From assembly GCF_003382285.1 (NCBI RefSeq), contig NZ_QTJR01000005.1:1-64000 (forward strand): a stretch of 64,000 nt of DNA, given 5' to 3'. This DNA comes from Lysobacter soli (GTDB lineage Bacteria > Pseudomonadota > Gammaproteobacteria > Xanthomonadales > Xanthomonadaceae). This document shows, piece after piece, positions 34,489-43,966 of the stretch; the stretch's first letter is position 1, and every line of letters starts with the position of its first letter. Below the pieces are notes generated by a model. That model was given only the letters and a program-made list of their open reading frames with translations, was not told where the DNA came from and did not search any database. The translations under genes and the position numbers were made by a program.

Positions 34489-37403
34489 CAGGGGCGGCCT
34501 CCGGTGGTCGACGGATGCGGCGCGGGCGCCTGTTTCCGGATCGACTGATGCGCCAGCGCGGTGAGGATCAGCAGCGTCGATCCGACGACCACGCCGAGCA
34601 CGGCGAGATCGAAGAAAGCCGCGCTCGGCAGGTGGACTTCACCCAGCACCGGCAGCGTGACGTGCGCGGTGTGCGTGGTCATGAACGGATAACCGAGCGC
34701 CACCGATCCCAGGCCGGTGAGACCGGCGATGAGCAGGCCGATGGCGATCCATCGCGTCGGACGCACGCGCGTGCGCGCCTCGACCCAGCGCGTGCCGGAC
34801 ACGATGTACTGCATCAGCAGCGCGATCGCGACGATCAGGCCAGCGACGAAGCCGCCACCCGGTTCGTTGTGTCCGCGAAGGAAGTAGTGCGCGGCGACGA
34901 CAAGCGCGACCGGCATCAGCAGTCGCGCGATGACCGACGGCACCAGCAGGTAACCGCGCGCGAACGCATCGGAACGGCGCGGCTTCATCAGGTCGGTCGC
35001 GCGTTCCTGCGGCACGGCGCGTTGCTGGTCGGGCTGCGCGATGCTTTCGGCAGGCGGGCGGAAACGCCGCAGCAACGCGTACACGGTGAGCCCCACGGCG
35101 CCGAGCACCGTGATCTCGCCCATCGTGTCGAACGCGCGGAAGTCGACCAGCATGACGTTCACCACGTTGGTGCCGCCGCCGCCGGGCAGCGCGTTGCCGA
35201 GGAAGAACGGCGAGATGCTCTGCGGCGCAGGCCGCGTGAGGAACGCGAACGACAGCGTCGCCAGCCCGCCGCCCACGACGACCGCCAGCGCCAGATCGCG
35301 CACGCGGCGCGCGCGGTCGCGCAGCGTCGCGCGTTCGCCCGGTTTCTCCATGCGCATCGGCAGCCAGCGCAGGCCGAGCAGGAACAGCATCGTGGTCACC
35401 ACTTCCACCACGATCTGCGTCAGCGCCAGGTCGGGCGCGGAGAACCACGCGAACGTCAGGCACGTCACGAGCCCCGCGCCGCCCATGAGCGTGATCGCGA
35501 CGAGGCGGTGGTATTTCGCCGTCGCAGCGGCGCCGACGGCGCAGATCATCCCGATGATCCACAACACGACGAACGCATACGACGCCGGCACGCGCGGTCG
35601 ATCGCCCCAGCTCAGCGTGAAGCCGCGCGCCGCGAAGGATGCCAGCACGACGCTGGTGGCGATCACGATGAAAAGCTGCGGCTGCAGGTGACGCGTGGTG
35701 CAGGCGTTCAGCACGTCGCGGGCGCCGCGCGTGATCGCCAGCATGGTCGATTCGAACAGCTCGCGGCCGTTCCAGCGCGAGATGAGCGGCGGAAGCACGA
35801 GGCGTCCGCGTTCCTGCATCGCACGCAGCCACACGTAGCCGACGATGCCGCCGCCGATGGCGACCAGGCTCATCGCCAGCGGCAGGTTGAAGCCGTGCCA
35901 CAGCGCGAGGCTGTACGCGGGCAGCGTGCCGCCGACGACCGGCAGCGCCGCGGCGTCGAGCACCTTGCCGATGGCGAAGGTTGGTGCGACGCCGACGATC
36001 ACGCACGCGGTCACGAGGAAGAAGATCGGCATGCGCATCCAGCGCGGGGCTTCTTCGGGCGTGCGCGGAAGGTCGGTCGAGGGCGGGCCGAAAAAGATGT
36101 CGTAACCAAAGCGGAGCGAATACACGACCGCGAACAACGAGGCGACCGTCGCCAGCACCGGCAGCGTCCATTCGATGACGGGCGATGCGGACAGGAAGAC
36201 CGTCTCGGAGAAGAACATCTCCTTCGACAGGAAGCCGTTGAGCAGTGGCACGCCGGCCATCGCAGCGGTGGCGATCAGCGCGAGCGCACCCGTGCGCGGC
36301 ATCGAACGGATCAGGCCGTTGAGCCGGCGGAGATCGCGCGTGCCGGTCTCGTGGTCGACGATGCCCGCGGCCATGAACAGCGATGCCTTGAACGTCGCGT
36401 GGTTCATGATGTGGAACACCGCCGCGACCGCGGCCAGCGGGCTGTTGAGGCCGAGCAGCAGCGTGATCAGGCCGAGGTGGCTGATCGTCGAATACGCGAG
36501 CAGGCGCTTGAGGTCGTTCTGGAACATCGCCAGGTACGCGCCCAGCAGCAGCGTGATGCCGCCCGCACCGCCGATCAGCCAGAACCATTCGTCGGTTCCC
36601 GACAGCACCGGCCAGAACCGCGCGAGCAGGAACACGCCCGCCTTCACCATCGTCGCCGAATGCAGGTAGGCCGACACCGGCGTGGGCGCCGCCATCGCAC
36701 GCGGCAGCCAGAAGTGGAACGGGAACTGCGCGCTCTTGGTCAGGGCGCCGATCGCGATCAGCGCCAGCGTCGCGGGATACCACGCGTGCGCCTTGATCCT
36801 GTCGCCAGATGCAAGCACGTCGTCGAGCTGGAAGCTGCCCACGATCTGCCCCAGCAGCACGACGCCGGCGAGCAGGCACAACCCGCCGGCGCCGGTCACC
36901 ACAAGCGCCATGCGCGCGCCGCGCTGCGCATCGGTTCGGTGGTACCAGTAGCCGATGAGCAGGAACGAGGCGAGGCTGGTGAGTTCCCAGAACACCACCA
37001 GCTGCAGCAGGTTGCCCGACATCACCACGCCGAGCATCGCGCCCATGAAGGCCAGCAGCATCGCGTAGAAGCGCGCGGCCGGGTCTTCCGGCGACATGTA
37101 GTAGCGCGCGTACAGGCAGACCAGCACGCCGATGACCGAGATCATCACCGCGAACATCCACGCGAATCCGTCGAGGCGGAACGCGAGGTCGAGGCCGATC
37201 GACGGCATCCAGTGGATCGTCTCGCGGATCACGCCGCCGCCGCGCACCATCGGGAACGAGGTGAGCAGCACGACGGACACGACGGCCGCGATCATTCCGG
37301 CGAACGCCGCGATCAGCGTGCGCGAGCGTGTCGGCAGGACGGCGGCGAGCAGGCTGCCGATGAAGGGCAGGGCGACGAGCGCGAGGAGCGATATCGACGT
37401 CAT
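34488..37403 (-). CDS. phaAB: Fused Mrp/Pha antiporter subunits A and B
   Basis: 971 residues. The first 770 residues or so are MrpA: about 16-18 helices with NuoL-like motifs (WELTSLASFLLIGYW, KSAQFPFHFWLPRAM, KSLFMAAGIVDHETG-like region). From about residue 815 a MrpB domain follows (LRGHNEPGGGFVAGLIVA), so this is the A/B fusion of group-2 Mrp systems (PhaA of rhizobia). First full-length gene of the Mrp operon. Its ATG overlaps the end of the small reading frame at 37400-37507 as ATGA, which may set its translation rate. Confidence 0.94.
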   Translation of the reverse strand: MTSISLLALVALPFIGSLLAAVLPTRSRTLIAAFAGMIAAVVSVVLLTSFPMVRGGGVIRETIHWMPSIGLDLAFRLDGFAWMFAVMISVIGVLVCLYARYYMSPEDPAARFYAMLLAFMGAMLGVVMSGNLLQLVVFWELTSLASFLLIGYWYHRTDAQRGARMALVVTGAGGLCLLAGVVLLGQIVGSFQLDDVLASGDRIKAHAWYPATLALIAIGALTKSAQFPFHFWLPRAMAAPTPVSAYLHSATMVKAGVFLLARFWPVLSGTDEWFWLIGGAGGITLLLGAYLAMFQNDLKRLLAYSTISHLGLITLLLGLNSPLAAVAAVFHIMNHATFKASLFMAAGIVDHETGTRDLRRLNGLIRSMPRTGALALIATAAMAGVPLLNGFLSKEMFFSETVFLSASPVIEWTLPVLATVASLFAVVYSLRFGYDIFFGPPSTDLPRTPEEAPRWMRMPIFFLVTACVIVGVAPTFAIGKVLDAAALPVVGGTLPAYSLALWHGFNLPLAMSLVAIGGGIVGYVWLRAMQERGRLVLPPLISRWNGRELFESTMLAITRGARDVLNACTTRHLQPQLFIVIATSVVLASFAARGFTLSWGDRPRVPASYAFVVLWIIGMICAVGAAATAKYHRLVAITLMGGAGLVTCLTFAWFSAPDLALTQIVVEVVTTMLFLLGLRWLPMRMEKPGERATLRDRARRVRDLALAVVVGGGLATLSFAFLTRPAPQSISPFFLGNALPGGGGTNVVNVMLVDFRAFDTMGEITVLGAVGLTVYALLRRFRPPAESIAQPDQQRAVPQERATDLMKPRRSDAFARGYLLVPSVIARLLMPVALVVAAHYFLRGHNEPGGGFVAGLIVAIALLMQYIVSGTRWVEARTRVRPTRWIAIGLLIAGLTGLGSVALGYPFMTTHTAHVTLPVLGEVHLPSAAFFDLAVLGVVVGSTLLILTALAHQSIRKQAPAPHPSTTGGRP

Positions 37404-37507
37404 CGGCAGTGCGCGGCGCGATCGAACGCACGAGCCGGACCGCCGGAAAGTTCGGCGGCCAGCAGGGTGCGGCGCGGAGGCGTCGCACGGAAGAGGGGTT
37501 GGATCAT
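37400..37507 (-). CDS. Possible 35-residue leader peptide coupled to phaAB
   Basis: MIQPLFRATPPRRTLLAAEL is followed by 15 further residues ending AHCR. A GAGGT site lies seven bases before the ATG, the stop codon overlaps the phaAB start as ATGA, and third codon positions are mostly G or C. It may be a short coupling or leader reading frame controlling Mrp translation. In a genome this GC-rich an open frame of this size can occur by chance, so the call rests on the ribosome site and the overlap. Confidence 0.4.
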   Translation of the reverse strand: MIQPLFRATPPRRTLLAAELSGGPARAFDRAAHCR

Positions 37508-37668
37508 GGCAAACCTCGCCGTCGGGTCGTCGCGGATGAACCGCGGAAGGGCCAAGGAGGTGTCAGGTCACTGTAGCCTGCGAACGCAACACCTGCCACC
37601 ACCTCGTTTGTCGACTGCGCGCGGCGCGGTGCGCTTGCGCAGACATGACGATCGTTGGAAGGTTGCGT

Positions 37669-38133
37669 TCAAACGAACGGTCCCACGCGATAGATCATGC
37701 TGACGACGGTGACGACGCCCAGGGCGAGCAGGAGCAGCGCCGTGATCAGCGTCATCGACGGCGGGAACGGACTCTGCGCATGCAGCACCCCTTCGGCGCG
37801 CATTGCATCGCGCTGCCTGCGCAGCGCGTACATGAACCACGCGTGGTAGACGATGCCCATCGTCAGCACCAGCGCACCGATGAGCGCGAGCGACAGGCCG
37901 AAGTTCCGCCCCGACGCCGCGTGCGCGATCATGCCGGTTTCCTTCAGCTGGTCGAAGACCTTGTGGATCGTGAAGCCGAAGCTGAGCAGCGACAGCGACG
38001 TGCGGATAACCGCCATCAGCGTGCGATCGGCGGCCAGCCGCGTTCGCTGGAACGCCATCCCGGTGCGGCGCGAGGCAAGTTCGTTGGACGTGGAAGCAAG
38101 CGGCGAGGTGACGGCGGGTTCCTGAGCGGACAT
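37669..38133 (-). CDS. DUF202 membrane protein (YidH-like)
   Basis: 154 residues. GMAFQRTRLAADRTLMAVIRT is the DUF202 signature, followed by three transmembrane helices (about 55-75, 85-105, 125-148). The family has no proven activity. The ATG at 38133 is the start that leaves a short hydrophilic N-terminus; frames extending upstream overlap the kinase gene. The gene is 35 bases downstream of the hybrid kinase on the same strand and could be in its transcript. Confidence 0.85.
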   Translation of the reverse strand: MSAQEPAVTSPLASTSNELASRRTGMAFQRTRLAADRTLMAVIRTSLSLLSFGFTIHKVFDQLKETGMIAHAASGRNFGLSLALIGALVLTMGIVYHAWFMYALRRQRDAMRAEGVLHAQSPFPPSMTLITALLLLALGVVTVVSMIYRVGPFV

Positions 38134-38168
38134 CGGTGCCTCCCGGAGTGTCGGAGCGTGGCGCGAAC

Positions 38169-39848
38169 CTATGAAACCGCGGGTGCCGGAACGTGGTGCT
38201 CGATGGCCGCACGCAGTTCGTTGAGGCCGTATGGCTTGCGAAGTATCGAGATGCCCAGCGCCTCGGCCTCGCCGCGCATCGCTTCGGAAAACCCGCTGGT
38301 CAGCAGCACGGGCAATGCCGGACGCCGCTTGCGGATCTGCTTCGCCAGCGCGATGCCGTTGGTGCCACCGGGCATCATGATGTCGGAGAACACCAGGTCC
38401 ACGCGGCGATCGTCCGCCAGCGCGCCGAGCGCCGCGGTCGCGCTGGTCGCATGGATCACGTCGTAGCCGATGCCGCGCAGCATCTGTTCCACCAGCGCCG
38501 CCACCTCGACGTCGTCCTCGACCAGCAGCACGCATCGCTCCGGCGTGGACGACACGTCGATGCGGTGATGCGCCTGGATGGCTTCATGCTCGGCGAGCTC
38601 GTGCGAGCGGGGAAGGCAAAGCGTGATCCGCGTTCCTTCGCCGACGATCGAATCAATCGTCACCGCGCCGCCGCTCTGCTTGGCGAACCCGTACACCTGC
38701 GCCAGGCCCAGGCCCGAGCCCTTGCCGACGTCCTTCGTGGTGAAGAACGGCTCGAACACGCGCGCCTTCACTTCGTCCGTCATGCCCGAACCGGTGTCGC
38801 GCACCGTGAGGTTGACGAAGTCGCCTTCGATGCCCTCGATGGTCTGGCGCGCGTTCCTGCCGGTGATCGTGATCACGCCGCTGCCGCTGATCGCGTCGCG
38901 CGCGTTCACGGCGAGATTGAGGATGACCAGTTCCAGTTCGCCCGGATCGGCCACCACCGGCCACAGATCCTGCGCGAGTTCGACGTTGACCTTGATGTCG
39001 CCGCGCAGGCTGCGGTCGAGCAGTTCGGACATGTTGCCGAGCAGCGTCGACAGATTCACCGTCTCCGGACGCAGCGCACGACTGCGCGAGAACGCCAGCA
39101 ACTGGCGCGTCAGGCCCGCGCCACGCTGCGCGGCCTGCTGCATCGCGCGCACCAGCTTGCCGCGACGTTCCGGATCGTCGTGGAGCTCGAGCATGTCGAG
39201 TCCGGCGGTGATCACCATCAGCAGGTTGTTGAAGTCGTGCGCGACGCCGCCGGTGAGCTGCCCGAGCGCCTCGAGTTTCTGCGCGTGCCGCAGCGTTTCC
39301 TCGACGCGCGCGCGTTCGACCATTTCGTCGCGAAGCTGCGTGTTCACCGCCTGGAGCTGCGCGGTGCGTACGTCAACCAGCGTTTCGAGCTGCGCGGCGG
39401 CCGCCTCACGTGCGAGCAGCAGGGCGCGAATCTCGAACTGCCGCTTTCGCGCCCTCAAGGCTGCCTGCATGACGCTGACCAGCGTGATCGGCTGCACGGG
39501 CCGTTCGATCAGCGACACGTTGCCAAGTCGCTCGATCTGCTGCTTGCGCCATGCCGCCACGCGCGGATGGTCGTGGCGGCTGGTAAGCATGACGAAGGGC
39601 AGGTCGGACCACGCGGGCTGGCGTTGCACCAGGTCGGCCAGGCGGTCGAGCGCTTGGCCGAACAGGCCTTCCTCGGCGACGAACGCGATGCCGGCGCCTT
39701 GCTCGATGTCGGCCAGCAGCGCGTCGTAGCTGCCGCAGATGCGCGTGGCGATACCGGCGCGCTGGAGCAGTTCCGATGCGGAGGTCGCGTCGCGCCCGGT
39801 GGGCGCGAAGATCAGCACGACCTCCTGCAGGGACTCAGTCGGTTCCAT
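38169..39848 (-). CDS. Hybrid histidine kinase: pseudo-receiver, HisKA, HATPase, receiver
   Basis: 559 residues, no transmembrane helices. Residues 8-130 look like a receiver fold in which the phosphoacceptor position reads FVAEEGLF (Glu for Asp), so it is likely a pseudo-receiver that binds rather than accepts phosphate. A coiled linker (145-190) leads to His204 in GGVAHDFNNLL, a HATPase domain (NLAVNARDA, DTGSGM, GKGSGLGLAQVYGF) and a C-terminal true receiver with Asp in VFSDIMMPGG and LRKPYGL. The start lies inside the 3' end of the KaiC-like gene (14-base overlap; an ATG three codons earlier is also possible), so both are made together. Confidence 0.85.
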   Translation of the reverse strand: MEPTESLQEVVLIFAPTGRDATSASELLQRAGIATRICGSYDALLADIEQGAGIAFVAEEGLFGQALDRLADLVQRQPAWSDLPFVMLTSRHDHPRVAAWRKQQIERLGNVSLIERPVQPITLVSVMQAALRARKRQFEIRALLLAREAAAAQLETLVDVRTAQLQAVNTQLRDEMVERARVEETLRHAQKLEALGQLTGGVAHDFNNLLMVITAGLDMLELHDDPERRGKLVRAMQQAAQRGAGLTRQLLAFSRSRALRPETVNLSTLLGNMSELLDRSLRGDIKVNVELAQDLWPVVADPGELELVILNLAVNARDAISGSGVITITGRNARQTIEGIEGDFVNLTVRDTGSGMTDEVKARVFEPFFTTKDVGKGSGLGLAQVYGFAKQSGGAVTIDSIVGEGTRITLCLPRSHELAEHEAIQAHHRIDVSSTPERCVLLVEDDVEVAALVEQMLRGIGYDVIHATSATAALGALADDRRVDLVFSDIMMPGGTNGIALAKQIRKRRPALPVLLTSGFSEAMRGEAEALGISILRKPYGLNELRAAIEHHVPAPAVS

Positions 39849-41349
39849 GGGCGCCATGCAGCAGCGGCTCGTCGCCGCCCGTATAGGACGGCGTACCCGA
39901 GAAAACACCATGAAAATCGCGTAGCGGCGGACCGAGCAACAGGCCGCTGCCGCTCAGCTGGAACTCGCGGATCGTGTGCTCGTGATGGCCGCTTCGCTTC
40001 TTCACCACCGACAGTGCCCGCCTCACGGTGCCCGCATATTCGAAGAACCGTAGCATCAACACGGCGTCGCTGAGATAGCTGATGTCCAGCGGCGTGTCCG
40101 CCGGGCCGACTAGACCGTGCTGCGCGAGGATCAGGATCGTGAGGATGCCCTGCTGGCCGAGGTAGGTCAGCAGTTCATGCATCTGCAGGATCAGGAACCG
40201 TCCGTCCGGCATCGCGTTGAGATAGCCGTTGAGGCTGTCGATCACCACCACGCGCACGCCGTCCTCGTCCACGCGCCTGCGCACGATGGCGGCGAATTCG
40301 CCCGGCGACATTTCGGCCGGATCTATCTGCTGGAGGATGATGAGGCCCGAATCGAGGGCCGGCTGCAGCTCCATGCCGAGCGTGCGTGCACGCGCTTCCA
40401 GCGTCCCGCGTCCTTCGTCGAAGGCGAAGAACGCCGCGCGTTCGCCGCGCTGCGCGGCCGCGATGGCGTAACTGAGCGCGAGCGAGGATTTGCCGACGCC
40501 GGCCGAGCCGATGAGCAGCGCATTGGTTCCGCGCTCCAGGCCGCCGCCGAGCAGTTTGTCGAGTTCGGCGTTGCCGCTCGGCGTGAATTCGCCGACGAAC
40601 GAGCTGTGATGCTCGGCCGCGACGAGCCGGGGGAAGATGTCGAGTCCGCCCTTGCGGATCTTCATGTCGTGGAAGCCGCCCCGGAATTCCATGCCGCGCA
40701 TCTTGATGACGCGCAGGCGGCGGCGTTCGGCGCCGTATTCGATCGCCAGCTGCTCCAGCAGCACGACGCCATGCGAGATGGAATGCAGCTGCAGGTCGTC
40801 CTGTGCAGACGACATGTCGTCCAGCAGCACCACGGTGCAGCTGCGGCTGGCGAAGAAGTGCTTCAGCGCCAGTACCTGCCGGCGATAACGCAGCGAGCTT
40901 TGCGCAAGCAGGCGCAGTTCCGACAGGCTGTCGATGACCACACGGCTCGGATTGAGTTCGGCCACGCGATCGAGGATCAGCTTCGTGGTTTCGCCGAGTT
41001 CCACTTCCACCGGATGCAGGACCGTGAGTTCCTGCGTCGGATCGAGCGCGGTCTCCGGCGGCACGAGTTCGAAGATCTCCACGCCTTTCAGGTCCCAGCC
41101 GTGGCGGCTCGCCACGAGCTTGAGTTCGGCTTCGGTTTCGGACAGCGAGATGTAGAGCGCCTTCTCGCCATTGCGCGCGCCTTCCAGCAGGAATTCCAGC
41201 GCGAGCGTCGTCTTGCCGGTGCCGGGCTTGCCTTCGTAGAGATACATCCGATCCGCGTCGAGGCCTCCACCCAGGATGTCGTCGAGCCCGCTGTTGCCCG
41301 AGGAAATCCGCGTACCGGTGCTGCTCTGCGTTTCAGAACGACTCTGCAT
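39835..41349 (-). CDS. KaiC-like RecA-fold ATPase, double-domain
   Basis: 504 residues with two KaiC domains. CI has Walker A GKPGTGKT (40-47), CII has GSAGVGKS (281-288); the catalytic acidic pairs are altered relative to cyanobacterial KaiC (ISLSETE in CI, FAFDEGR in CII). LDDILGGGL and LDKLLGGGL open each domain. The ATG at 41349 is chosen because upstream residues are Arg/Pro-rich. There are no kaiA or kaiB genes nearby. KaiC homologues outside cyanobacteria that overlap with a histidine kinase gene usually act in stress or signalling rather than as clocks. Confidence 0.9.
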   Translation of the reverse strand: MQSRSETQSSTGTRISSGNSGLDDILGGGLDADRMYLYEGKPGTGKTTLALEFLLEGARNGEKALYISLSETEAELKLVASRHGWDLKGVEIFELVPPETALDPTQELTVLHPVEVELGETTKLILDRVAELNPSRVVIDSLSELRLLAQSSLRYRRQVLALKHFFASRSCTVVLLDDMSSAQDDLQLHSISHGVVLLEQLAIEYGAERRRLRVIKMRGMEFRGGFHDMKIRKGGLDIFPRLVAAEHHSSFVGEFTPSGNAELDKLLGGGLERGTNALLIGSAGVGKSSLALSYAIAAAQRGERAAFFAFDEGRGTLEARARTLGMELQPALDSGLIILQQIDPAEMSPGEFAAIVRRRVDEDGVRVVVIDSLNGYLNAMPDGRFLILQMHELLTYLGQQGILTILILAQHGLVGPADTPLDISYLSDAVLMLRFFEYAGTVRRALSVVKKRSGHHEHTIREFQLSGSGLLLGPPLRDFHGVFSGTPSYTGGDEPLLHGAHGTD

Positions 41350-41556
41350 AGGCCTTCGTCTCCGATTTACTGGGGTGCCACGCGTCCGAACGAGGGGCGC
41401 GTCGAGCCGACGTGCAGCCACAGCCAGCCCGTCGACGTCACGACTCCCGTCGTACTGTCGCGTCTGCTTGTACTGTGTACCATCGTGCGTGAAAGCACAT
41501 TCAGAGGTGTGAAAGGCGCGCGAAGGCAGCGTTGGAAACCCCGTGGGACGGGGCCT

Positions 41557-42999
41557 TCAGACTGCCGCGGCGTGAGCGAGTCCTGTCACGACGCCGAGCG
41601 ATGCATTGCCCGCGATCACGTCCGCATCCGGGAAGATCGTCTTTACCAATGCAGGCACATACGGCGATCGCGACATGCCGCCGGTCAGGTACACCGTCTC
41701 CGGCGGATGCTCGAGTTCGTCGCGCGCTCGTTCCATCAACGTGCGCAGCTGGTAGAGGAACGGAGACGCTGCGTCGTTGAGTCGCGCGGCGTCGATCGGT
41801 GCGGCCAATCCGTCTTCGATGAAGGCGAGGTCCACGGTCAGGTCCTGCACGTCGCTCAGCGCGATCTTGGCGCGTTCCACGGCGCGGTTGAGGCGAACGG
41901 TATGGCCGCGCTGCTTCAGGGTTTCCAGGCGCTGGCCGTACGGCGCGTCCACATGCTCGAACGACGTCTCGCGGAACCGCGCCTGGCGTTGCAGATCCTG
42001 GACCGCGGACGCTTCGTAGAACCGGTGCACCGGCGTGTTGGTCACGCCCTTGCCGAACAGCGGCATCACGCCGCGCATGCTGAGTTCGATGTCCACGTCG
42101 GTACCGCCGACCGGCTCGCCCCACGAGTCGTGCACGATCGGCGCGACCGTCGCGCCGCCGACGTCGGCCATCGCCATGTCCGTCGTGCCGCCACCGATGT
42201 CGACGATCAGCGTGCGACGCGGGCGTCGTGTCTGCGCGTGATAGCCGTACGCCGCGGCGGCGGGTTCCTCGAGGAATTCGACCTCGTCGAAACCGGCGGC
42301 GTAGGCCGCGTCGGTGAGGATTTCCAGCGCCTGCACGCCACCGGCTTCCTTCATCGAACTGCGGAACCGCACCGGACGCCCGAGGATCGCCGCGCGCACT
42401 TCGGTGCCGAGCTGCGCGCTTGCGGTGAGGCGGATGTGCCGCAGCAGCTGCGTCGCGATGCCGAGCAGCGTGTCGCGTGCACGGGCTTCGAGCTTGTAGC
42501 CGAGCATGGACTTCGGCGACACGACGAGCTGGCCAGCGCCGCCGTCGATGAAGGCATCGACGGCTTCCTCGCCGTACAGCGCCCGCTGCAGGTCCACGCC
42601 TTCCAGCATCGCCTTGCGCATTTCCTCGGCGGCCCAGCGGCGCCGCACGAGCGCGCGCGCATCGCGCTCGAATTCCAGGTCTGAACGCATGCGCGGCGAG
42701 GGGATCATGCCGAGTTCGGCACTCCGCTGCGGCTCGGGGCGCTTCATCGCTTCCTCGCGACGCGCGCGAAGTTCCGCATGCTGCCGCGCCTGGTCGCGCT
42801 TGAATTCCCCGACAAGCCGGCGGACTTCGTCGTGCAAGGCGTCGGTCAGCTCGAACTCGGACAGGTCCGGCAGCCGCTGCGGGAAGAACACCGTGGTGCG
42901 GAACTGCAGCTCGTTGCCGAAACGGATCAGGTGAAGTTCGCCGTCGATCACGGCGCCGGCGGCCGAATAGCTCGTGCCGAAGTCGATTCCAATACGCAT
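41557..42999 (-). CDS. Hsp70-family ATPase, YegD-like
   Basis: 480 residues. IGIDFGTSYSAAG (phosphate 1), VDIGGGTTDMAMADVGG (phosphate 2) and VYLTGGMSRSPYVPAL (adenosine) are the actin-fold ATPase motifs. The region between phosphate 1 and 2 has an Arg/Glu-rich insert, and the C-terminal substrate-binding domain of DnaK is missing, as in YegD. Such proteins are poorly characterised chaperone relatives. No DnaJ or GrpE gene is adjacent. The gene is separate from the KaiC-like gene downstream (207-base gap). Confidence 0.9.
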   Translation of the reverse strand: MRIGIDFGTSYSAAGAVIDGELHLIRFGNELQFRTTVFFPQRLPDLSEFELTDALHDEVRRLVGEFKRDQARQHAELRARREEAMKRPEPQRSAELGMIPSPRMRSDLEFERDARALVRRRWAAEEMRKAMLEGVDLQRALYGEEAVDAFIDGGAGQLVVSPKSMLGYKLEARARDTLLGIATQLLRHIRLTASAQLGTEVRAAILGRPVRFRSSMKEAGGVQALEILTDAAYAAGFDEVEFLEEPAAAAYGYHAQTRRPRRTLIVDIGGGTTDMAMADVGGATVAPIVHDSWGEPVGGTDVDIELSMRGVMPLFGKGVTNTPVHRFYEASAVQDLQRQARFRETSFEHVDAPYGQRLETLKQRGHTVRLNRAVERAKIALSDVQDLTVDLAFIEDGLAAPIDAARLNDAASPFLYQLRTLMERARDELEHPPETVYLTGGMSRSPYVPALVKTIFPDADVIAGNASLGVVTGLAHAAAV

Positions 43000-43084
43000 G
43001 TGGTGCCAGATCAGGGATTACGAACGCGATTTTGCCTTGAACCGCTTGCATCGGGCCATTCGCAGGCATCTCAAAGCGCGTGGG

Positions 43085-43876
43085 TCACCGACCGGCGGCT
43101 GCCTCGCAAAGACGCTGGATCACGCGGCTGCCATCGCGCGCCGCTTCTTCATCGAGGGGCGCGAATTCGGTCACGGTGAAGCCGACGAGGTCGGCCTCGC
43201 GCGCGATGCGGGCGACCAGCGTCACGGCGTCGTCGACCCCCAGCCCGCCCTCGGGATACGCGACGTGCGGAAACTCGCGCGGGTCCAGCACGTCCAGGTC
43301 GAAGTGGATGTGCACCGGGCCGCGCATCGCCTCCTGCGGATCCAGTTGCCTCAAGGCCAGTTCGCGCTGCAGCGCCCAGTCGCCTTCATCGCCGACGCGG
43401 ATTCCGACGTAGCGGAATCGCGCGGGATCGATGGGCAGGCCCATCAACTCGCGCATCGGTGCCGGTGCGCGACCAAGGATCGCGCTCACCGGCATGCCGT
43501 GGAAGTTGCCGCTGGGCGAGGTCTCGGGTGTGTTCGCGTCGAGGTGGGCATCCATCCAGATCACCTGCAGCCCGGGGTGCACCCCGTGCAGGTGATCGAT
43601 CACGGCGACGTCCACCGCGCAGTCGCCGCCGGCGGCCAGCACGCGCCTGGCGTTCGACCGGGCGAGCAGGGCTTTCGCGTCGCGGAACTGCGTGAAGATC
43701 GCGTCCCAGCGATGCACGCCGTGCGCGTCTGCCGCTTCGCCGTCGGTGATCGGCACGCTGACCATCGGCGCGAATTGCGCGCACACGGCGGCTGCGGCTG
43801 TCGCGCCGCGCGGAAGGTCGGTGTGGCGTCCCGAGCCCTGCCATTGCGGGTACGACAGGCTGACGTCGAACGGCAT
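43085..43876 (-). CDS. Arginase/agmatinase-family (ureohydrolase fold) protein with Cys in metal site
   Basis: 263 residues. The ureohydrolase blocks are present: GGDCAVD (83-89), MDAHLDANTP (Asp109, His111, Asp113) and HFDLDVLDP later on. In most arginases and agmatinases the first manganese ligand is the His of GGDHS; here it is Cys86. The loop after DAHLD carries SGNFHGMP, the HG that helps to bind substrate. So the fold is clear but activity could be altered, or another metal used. The start at 43876 has GAGGAG upstream; a TTG at 43906 would add 10 residues. No arginine catabolic genes are adjacent. Confidence 0.82.
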   Translation of the reverse strand: MPFDVSLSYPQWQGSGRHTDLPRGATAAAAVCAQFAPMVSVPITDGEAADAHGVHRWDAIFTQFRDAKALLARSNARRVLAAGGDCAVDVAVIDHLHGVHPGLQVIWMDAHLDANTPETSPSGNFHGMPVSAILGRAPAPMRELMGLPIDPARFRYVGIRVGDEGDWALQRELALRQLDPQEAMRGPVHIHFDLDVLDPREFPHVAYPEGGLGVDDAVTLVARIAREADLVGFTVTEFAPLDEEAARDGSRVIQRLCEAAAGR

Positions 43877-43966
43877 GGCTTCGCTCCTCGGGATCGCGAA
43901 CGCCAATGATGCCAGTGGGGCGGTTTCGGCCGGGGACGCGGCGGGAAGTCAATGCGAATCTTGCAT

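Noticed and set aside
34470-37703. 1077-residue plus-strand frame opposite the Mrp genes
   Set aside because: Extreme Arg/His/Asp/Gln composition, typical of the antisense of a membrane-protein gene; no domain.
39835-41349. Circadian clock locus
   Set aside because: Only a KaiC homologue is present, with altered catalytic acidic residues and no kaiA or kaiB; signalling or stress role is more likely.
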